Below, one piece after another: positions 13,101 through 22,800 of a stretch of 64,000 nucleotides of DNA. The stretch is from Ancistrus triradiatus (taxonomy: Eukaryota > Chordata > Actinopteri > Siluriformes > Loricariidae): assembly GCA_025084515.1 (NCBI GenBank), contig JAJAGP010000770.1, positions 124,001 through 188,000 on the forward strand. The letters run 5' to 3'. The number at the start of each line of letters is the position of its first letter. Position 1 is the first letter of the stretch. Both the position numbers and the translations under genes were made by a program. Under the pieces are notes generated by a model that ran no database searches, was not told where the DNA came from, and was given only the letters and a program-made list of their open reading frames with translations.

Positions 13101-16100
13101 AAGTCGAGCACAGCCAGCAGCTCGTAGGTGGTGTGGACCCCCATCTCCACCAGGGAGATGGTCTCAGGGGTGCGGGCGCGAAACACGAAGCCGAAGTTAC
13201 GTGCTGCGGTCACCAGGGCGCCCTCATCTGGAGACTGAGCCTGGTAAAACAGCTCACCTGCAGAGGACAGTACAAGCTGAACAACGCTTACAGACTCATA
13301 CAACCAAAGTTTAAGTTCCCCTTGGTCAGGGATGCGGGAACGTGTGTTATTGCGGGGCACACACGTGAGCCAGTGTTTCAAACACATCCACAAACTTAAT
13401 TCTACCTGCAACTACAGGTACTGAATAAACCAACAGTGCAATGTTACCGATAAACCCAGTTCTTACCCAAAATTACAGGGAGTTGATAATGAAGTGACTA
13501 ATGATGGGTGCTATATCCAGTCTGTCCAAAATATTACTGTTCATTTTGCCAAAGGTTTGAGCAGCAGCTCTGGGTTCAAGGTTTTCATGGCAGAATCTTT
13601 GATTAGACAATCTATTGTTCAATTAAGAAAATGGTTAGACGTTATTTTTACTATGCAACAGTTAGTTCTGTCCATACAATCTGACTGTTCTCATGCTTTT
13701 CCACATCAAACCAGTATCATCAGTTGCCAAGTAACAACAAGTAGTGTTGTAGTCAAGACAACTAAAGCCAAGTCCGAGTCAAGAACGAGACGAAACCGAT
13801 ACCAGATTTAGAATAAAAAGAAGAAAATGGAAAAAAAATATTAGTTTGTAATTCACTTTAATTATGAATAAATATTGTATTTCATCACAGATTTTGTAAA
13901 ATATAACATTACTTCCATAGAGCCTAAATTATTATTAAGTACGATTACCTTATAGTATCATATTATTCTCAAACTCTCAAACTTAATCCGAATCAACACA
14001 AAGTCACCTGAATATAAACAACATCATCCATTCTAACCATTTTTTATTATTAAATGTCAAAAATAATAACAATTCCAGATTTTGTGGATATGGTAAAGTG
14101 TGTGGGTGAAAATGCACACTTGAAGTCTTAAAGTCAGACTATTTAATATGATTGTCTTCAGTGATTGGATCCTGAATGAGAAGAGCAGGAACTTGTTTTA
14201 AGTGTTAGCCAATCAGAGTGCAGGTTTTATTCCGAGAGAGAAAGGACTGATTTACCCTGTTTGAATAGATTGTTGATATTCAGTATCGATAGAAACAAAG
14301 TTCAGTTTATAATTAATGACCTCAGACAGACGCATCGGACTCGGCCGGTCTCGACAACGCTTTTTGAGTTCTCCTTACCCCGAGATGAGACCGAGATGGC
14401 TCTTTTATGGTCATAAACAAGGTAATGTCAGTATAAAGCGTATTCAGTATGAAAATCAGAGCTTCTTTGAATTATTTAGTTTCTAAAATGTCCTGTAAAA
14501 GCAATAGGACACTCAAGGTCATGTGTTATTGAAAATAACATCAAGGCTGTGATGATCTACGGCACTTGCCTGCAACCAAATCACAGCCGGGATGTTATTT
14601 GAGATAACACACTCCCTCTCATGTTCTACTGCATAATTAGTTATTAAATAAAATATACTTAATATGTGCAACCCTACATCAATATCTCATTTAATTCTAT
14701 GAAGCTGTTGAACCTTATTTATTTTTTATTTTGACTATAATTTAATCTTTTTTTAGTCACAAAATGCTTTACGGACACAACTGGGCACCGTTCCTCACCC
14801 CTGACCTTGGTCAAGCTCTGCAGGGAACAAACGAATAGCAACATTTTGCCAAATGTGGAAAATATAACATAAAATCTGTCATATCCTCCTGAGACCCAGG
14901 AAAACTAAAGTTTGATCATTTCAGTCATTTTGAAATAAAATAAGTCTATGAGATGAAAAAAAGGTCTGGATTTTTTTTTCAAAAACACTTTTTGTAAATT
15001 TTTTTATCAAATGTCCTTTATAAGGGACAACAGGACATGGTATAGTAATATTGTTTATGTATTTTGTGTTTCCCTTCTGCATCAGATCAAAAAGTAAGTC
15101 CCGATGTCCACTACAGAGGACATTAAAAAAGTGCACTTTTAAGTGGTTAAACATAAGAGCAAATCAGTAAAAAACTGATTTGAAAATGAGCTAAAACTTT
15201 TTCTATGTAAAACATATGGGCTTTAGAAAAACAATTAAGACATATTATTCAACAATGTACTTCTCTTGCGTCTGTAAAACGCGTTTGCTGAGATGGCAGC
15301 CATTTTGAAAAATCAGATCTCCGGTTGCAAATGACACCCCCACAAATGATACATCAGTGTAAAGGCCAGGATGTCCTCTAGATGGCGCATCAGCTTTTAG
15401 CTCTGTAGACTACTGTATATGGTTACAGTATTGAACTATTCTTTGTGAACTCACGTCCTAAACGAATGAACAGGTCTTACAACGATATAAAAAAAAAACC
15501 CTCATAATTAAGAACTTTTCCTGTCCTTAAAAGAATACTTGTTCAAAAAGATTGAAAATATTTTTGTTGAATTTAATACATTACAAGAACTTAACCTCTG
15601 TGTGGAGCAAACGTAATGAACCATTATCAGGTCTGTTAGTCCAGAGACCTCACAAAATCACCAGTTTTCATCCGTTTCATGTTTTCTAATACGTTTAACA
15701 GTGTAAGAATTAAAACTGGCTGTTTTTCTTTAGTTTTTCCACCCAGCTTGTGCACTGATCAAATGTGTTCGTGTTAAAGGTAAGACATATGCTGATCTAG
15801 CACAATAACCTCCGCTGATCTAGCAGTCAGTGCTTACCTGCGGTCTTCTCCTCAGGCATGACGGTGTGGCAGAGCGCAAGCAGTCGGAAAAAATTCTGAA
15901 CCTCTGGGTTTTCCGACTTGACTTCCTCCACCAGAGTGTGATCATAGAACGAGAACTTCGGGTCTGCTAGAGGGTTCCACGAAAAGTCCACCTTCTCTGT
16001 TTTCTACATGAACAAAAACACAAAAAGCATAAGAGGTGAAGAATCCCAAGCATGATCGCAAGGTGTGATAGAAATTGCTGACCTCGGTGATTTCAACCCT

Positions 16101-18901
16101 CTGTCCGGCAAAGTCCACAGCTTGACCTGGAGGAAACACAGCCAGAGAAGAAATGTGTGAAAAATGTTGGCAATATTAAAAAAAAACAAAAGCTTAATGT
16201 AGAGCACCGTGTGGTATTCGATTTATATCTGACAAGAGGCTGGTTTTGCAGTCATTGTCCCGGTTTGTGGTGGTGAAGCTCCATGAAGCTCCACGCAACA
16301 ATTTTTTAACTTCAATGTCATTTCTTCTTAAATAAAGCCTTTACAGGACTATTATCTGTCATCCTTGCTATTTACCATGCTATTCACTTTAATTATGTGA
16401 ATCTCCCATTTTAGAACATCCCAAAGAAATCTTAATTAAAAACCAGAACTAAATTTGAACCCATTATAAATCATTACACTCTTTTCTCGTACCGTATAAC
16501 TTCCCGTTGATGGTGCACATGTTGAAGGTCATGATGTTCTGGGTTAATGTTCCTGTTTTGTCAGAGAAGATGTACTTGATTTGGCCCAGCTCTTCGTTCA
16601 GCGTGGTCGTTCTGGCCTGGGCTGGAGTATCGCTCTTGGCGTAGTACATCTTCCTGTCCCAGTCTATGTAGTAGCTGTTACAGAGCCGGAAAATCTCCAC
16701 GCTGCAAACAAGTGTTTATTAAACCAAACTTGGTACTGTGTTCTGTAAAATTCTCAAGTATTACGAGCCTTACACAGTGGACGATTCATCAGGTTCATCG
16801 ACAATACAAAGCATTTTAAATATATGAATAATAAATCAAAACTAGATCTGCATTTCCTGAAGGAACTACAACAGTGCTTGAAATGTGTCAAACAGAATAT
16901 GGCAAGTGTGCCAATAATTTTGGCTGCACGCCAGGGGCGTGTCCCAATACTTTTGGCCACATGCGGAGGTGTGTCCTAATACTTCAGACCGTCACTAGGT
17001 GGCGCTTGAATCCTACTGTAAACATGTAACGCCGGATGATGTTCAGCCCGTCTGTTATCAGAGACGGGCCTTATATAGGAGAAGACTGGGCACTGGTTCA
17101 AAAATGAATGGGACTGTAGTACAGAAGCCCCGCCCCTTTATTAGAAAGGGGCATATCAATAACGTGTCAGAGAGGGGGGCGGTAGTGGCGGGATGCGCAT
17201 GCGCAGTAACCGGAATAACCTTAAAAAAATCAGATTTTTCTGTGTTATGTGAACCCAACAACGTAAATACGTTATATCAGCTCTGTCTGATTATACCAGC
17301 GATTCTAAATAAGCATTTTAAACGTAAATTCTCATTCAATCTCGGATATATCAGTCTCTCCGCATTCAAACAGACAGGAGTCTGGTCTTGTATGCCTGGA
17401 AATAACCGCCCGGTGGCATTACCAAGATGTAAGTTCCAGTAATCATGTCAGAGTCACCGGCCGGCTGTAAGTGGTACAGACCTGACGTAGAGCGAGATGG
17501 GCACCACTGTGTTCAGGACGATGACGTAGGACCAGAAGGTGAGAAAGCTGGTCAGAGTGGCGCTGGCGTTGTCCCGTCGCGGGAGGAAGGCTATGAACGT
17601 TGAACCGTCCCCATGCTCCCAAAACGAGTTCCCGATAGCCAGAACTGAGCACATGAGCACCAGGATCACAAAAATCTGACAGACGGAATGAGAGATTCTA
17701 CTGAACATCCAACAGCACCATCAGGCCATACAACCCATTTAACTAACAATGAATATTTATATAGAAATACTTTCTCAGGCATAAATATGATCCAATAAAA
17801 AAATGAAACATTCTGAAGCACACGGACAAAAAGGTAACAATATTTATCATGTGCAGAGGTTTATAAGGTTATAGCCTACATATAAAAACCCAGCATTCAT
17901 AATGTAATGTGGAACAGTGTTAAAGAGTTAACAGAGTTAACCATCTCTCACCCCCAGAGCTTTAAAGGAATAAAGTCAAAAACATTTGGTGTGTTCTGTC
18001 AGCTGCACTTAAATCACTTACCAATAAAACCAGAATGTTCATCAGGTTATCGATGCTCGTACGTTTGAATTTGGTTTTCCCAGAATTCTGCATCAGCTTG
18101 GTGTCTTGTCCTGATGGAATTCAAATATTATTATAAATACACCAGCAGTCATCGTTATCATTATCATTATCAAAAAAGTAATAACAATAACAAAAATAAT
18201 ATGTATTACTGATATTACTACAAAAAATAAGCATAATAATAATATAATTATTAATAAATATTACTACTACTAATAATAATAGTAATAAACATTACTACTG
18301 TTACTATTAATAAAGGAATAACATTACTACTATTGATACTAATAATAAATATTACTTCTAATACTACTAAAATATTACTACTAATAATACTAATGATAAT
18401 AAAAAAATACTGCTATTACTACTAATAAAAAGAATATTACTACAATAATAATGATCATAAACATTACTGCTAATACTACTAATATGAATAATAAATATTA
18501 CTACAAGTAATAATTATTATTACTTCCAGTACTACTAATAATAAACATTACTACTATTTATTGACTACTACTACTATTGCTTATATTAATGAATATTACT
18601 ATTAATACTACAACTAAAATAAATATTACTACCAATAATAATAATAATACTTTACTACTATTACCACTAATAACAATAATATTACTACTGTTACATCTAC
18701 CACTAATAATAATTCTACTAAAACAAATATTACTAATACTACTACAACTACTAATAAAAAGAATAATATGAATACTATTACTACTACTAGTAATAAATAT
18801 AACTATTAGTACTACTAAAATAAATATTACTGCTACTACTCTTACTATTAATAAATATCACTATTATTGCTACTAATAAAAATAACAAACATTATAACTC
18901 C

Positions 18902-18937
<36 letters not shown>

Positions 18938-19800
18938 CAATAACAATAACAACAACAAATATTACTACTACCAATATAATAAGGAATGATAACAGCAACA
19001 ACACTGATAATAATAACAATAATAATAATCTTTATTGACCAAGTATGTTTATACATACAGGGAATTTGTTACCGCCTGATGGAGTCTCCCTACCATCTAT
19101 AAAATAAACTACAGGCTATTTACATGAGCTTAACAATTTGCAGATATACAAAAAATAGAATAAATACCATAATAATAATAATAATAATAAAATATTACTA
19201 CTAAAAATACACAGTACTACTACCGCTACTACATCTAAAACATAAAAATAACAACACCAATAATCACAAAGTTTATTGCACTCTGATAGTCCAGGTTTGG
19301 TTCCACCTTGCCTCCCCAGATGTCAGACAGGACCCTCAATTATAAGAATGAATGAGTGAATGAATGAATGAGTAACAGTGAGTACCTCCGTACAGCACAA
19401 GACCGAAGCACCACTCGGTGTTCCTCAGTGTACATCCTCGGAGCAGAATCCGCTCGTTATCCAGAGCAAACGTTTCTCCATCCACCCTTAGTTTCCCTGT
19501 AAACTTATCCAGACGGTTGTTTGGAGCCTCACAGTGCACCTCACCTGAACACAAACAGCCGCTCGGTCACAGGTACTGAGAAAACCCCACAGGACACGGC
19601 ACAGGTCTGGGTTTCCTGATCTCACACACCTGATTAAGCTCAGCAGGTAACTAGCTGGATCAGTTAAACTAAACCATGAGCTTAACGTCTTTATAAATTC
19701 ATTACTCTCTGTACTCACCCTTAAAAGACGCCAGCTTGGTGATGTCATCGCCCAGATCCCCTGTGACTGTCAGAGCCTGCTTCACCTTCAGATTGGTCTC

Positions 19801-19852
<52 letters not shown>

Positions 19853-22800
19853 AATGAATGAGAGAGCAAGTGAGATTATTGATGTTTGAGGTTTCAGGAG
19901 AAGGTTTTGACCCGTCCAGCTCTGTTGTCTCGATGTACACGAGGTTCAGAGGTTCACTGCTGGACAGCAGAAGCAGATCAGCCTGTACAGGAATAACGTG
20001 GAGAGAAAACCATGAATAAAGTGTTCCTGCGAATGTGAGAGTGTGTATGAGTGTGAGCAGCTTCACCGTTACAAAATGGTTGTTCTCCAGCTTTATAATA
20101 TCGCCCACTTGCACGTTCCTCCATTTCTCAGTCTTCAGCCTGTTAGAGGAAACAGAGTCTGAAACAGAGTTTGTAAAGACATTACATAGCCAAAAGTTTG
20201 TGGACATACAGAAGTGAAATCTAAGAATATGGATATATTCTTCATAAATATATGAAATTCCTTTCTTCCATATATCCATCCTTCCCTCCCTCCCTCTATC
20301 CATCTTCTTACATATTTCAGTTACTATGGCTATATAGTTGGCATCCATTTGGTAATACTATATATTTAAACAGCCTACTTGCTGTAAGAACATGCCAAAC
20401 TACACGCACAGCTATGAGTCATGGGCTGAACCTGTTGCATCACTGCATAGCCAAAATGAAGGCATTTATAACACCATAAATCCAATAAATAAATACATTT
20501 ACAGTATCATAGCGGAGCCTCTGATAAACAATGAATAAAGCAGTTACATCCTCATTCTTTAATTCACCAGATTGTTACAAAGCTCAATCGATGTTTGCCC
20601 TTAATTAACCACAATCTTATAAAACGCAGGAGAGATCGGATGAACTCACTGCCCGTCGATGAGGACTTCCACCTTGCGGTTGTTCACATGCAAGTCGTTC
20701 TTGTGTCTGTTCTGCACAGGGAAAAAGGTTGAGGGAGTGTAAGTTTGGGTGGAAAGTCTTTAAAAGGTGTAGCTTCGTGCAAAAGTTTGGCAGCCCTGGT
20801 CAAATGACGCTTCATTCATTTTCTAAAATAAAAGACGTTACACCACCTCTGCAGGAAAGAAAGGTTACTCCACGCTTTAACCAAGCTTTTGTCAGTCTGG
20901 GAGGGACAAATGTGAGCATGACTGAGATGGGACGCCTTTAGAGCAAAAGACCAGCAGGGATCGCTATATGTTAAAATATATATTTTATATGAATAACCGA
21001 GCCAGTGTAAATAACGTTATATTCTTCTACGATACACTCAGCGCTCCGATCCGGATTTTACCAGACTTAAGGTTTAATTAAGATTAATTAATTACTCACA
21101 ATGTCGTCTGAACCGTCTTTAACCAGTGTGATGGACAGAACCAACAGCAGAGGAATCACCGTGGTGAACCAGGACAGAGACGAGATCGCTGGAATCACCT
21201 GCAACACACACACACTGACACTTTCCATTGGTATAATGACTAAATATAACATACTGTTGATGATTGGACTCAAAAACTGGATTCGTCACTCCATAATCCC
21301 CTTTTCCACTGATCTTCATTCCAGTCTTTGTTAGATTTAGCATATCTTAGCCTTTTCACCCTGTTCCCCTTCTGAAAAAGTGGATATTTGGCTGCTACCC
21401 TTCCAAAAAGCATTCTACGATGGTACTACTGCGATGGCAATCAACAAAACTCCTGAAGCTCATGAAGCTATCAGGCAGAAAGTGTTATCTGACCTCGAGG
21501 ATGAGCAGGAAGACGAAGTAAGCATTAGCCAATCTCTGGAACTGCTCAAACAGGTTGAGAGGTAGGAAGGTGAAGATGTTGTATTTGGAGGTCTTGATGG
21601 CATTGTTCTGCAGGAGAAGAGAATTACACGTTTATATAAAAATCAAAGCATAGTGTGTAAACAAAATCATGATCCATGATCTGTACTCACAGCATATTTG
21701 AAGGAAAGATTAAATTCTCTGTCGTTAGCCCTCAAGTGTCTCTCTTCTGGAAGAGATTAAATTGAACAGTCAGTAATGAGTGGAAACTCGGTGGGATTTA
21801 TATTAACACAGTAAATGAAGCATTTAATAAAGTTTCATAGGTTCTGCAAGGATGAACGGGAAAGTGTTCTTGCAATTTCTTGCGTGGTTAACACACGAAA
21901 ACACAGTTTCTATTTAACCTTTTACCAAACCTATAACTTGAGTTTAATATATACAGTACTGTGCAAAAGTCTTAGGGCACCATTCTTGTTTTAGCAACGC
22001 TATAACGACCTTATATAGCAAACTGTCGAAAATTGGACCCAAAAATTCAAACTTGGATTCGTCACTCCATAATCCTCTTTTCCGCTGATCTTCATTCCAG
22101 TCTTTTTGCCTTTCGAAAAAGTGGTTTCCTGGCTGCTAGCCTTCCAAAAAGCATTCCTGATCAAGCTTCTGAAGCTGCTATTGTTCAAGTGTGAGGGGAG
22201 GAAACACTAAATACTAAATCACTGTAGCCTATAGAAGCTGTTAATACTGCAAACAATTTTCCTGTATTTTCTGGATGTATCCTAATAAAGATACATAAAT
22301 ATGACCATTATACATGGTCATTTTTCAATTTCAAAAATCTAATGGTGGCCTAAGACTTTTGGACAGAACTGTATGTGTATATATGTATGAAATGTATATA
22401 TCAATGCGTAGCCTGCCTTAAATGTACTTAAAACACTTACATTAACCTACAGTTTGAAAATGATGAACGCAAAGTTAACTTTATAATAAACTATAGAATA
22501 TCTTGGGTAATTTATTGAATAATGTATTGAAAGTGGATAACCAGAAACAAACGTTTAGTCCACTGGTGCTGCTGAACGGAAGCCCAGCATCTGTGGGAGA
22601 TTATCGTACTAAAAACTATTTATGTGTATTATCAGATTCTCATCATAAAACTGACAAATCATAAAACAGGGACTAGCTGTATGAGAGTGAATAGGTTAAT
22701 ACATTCCTAAACGTTCTTCCGATGTTTGCTGATCTGGTTAAGGCGATGTTTAATTTGGGTTTCTGTCAGACCCTCATTCAGCTCTCACTTATGTGCAGCG

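Noticed and set aside
21380..21565. Plus-strand frame ending in SISQSLELLKQVER
   Set aside because: Overlaps atp8b5 exon 3 on the opposite strand and a Tc1 fragment. It has no independent support.
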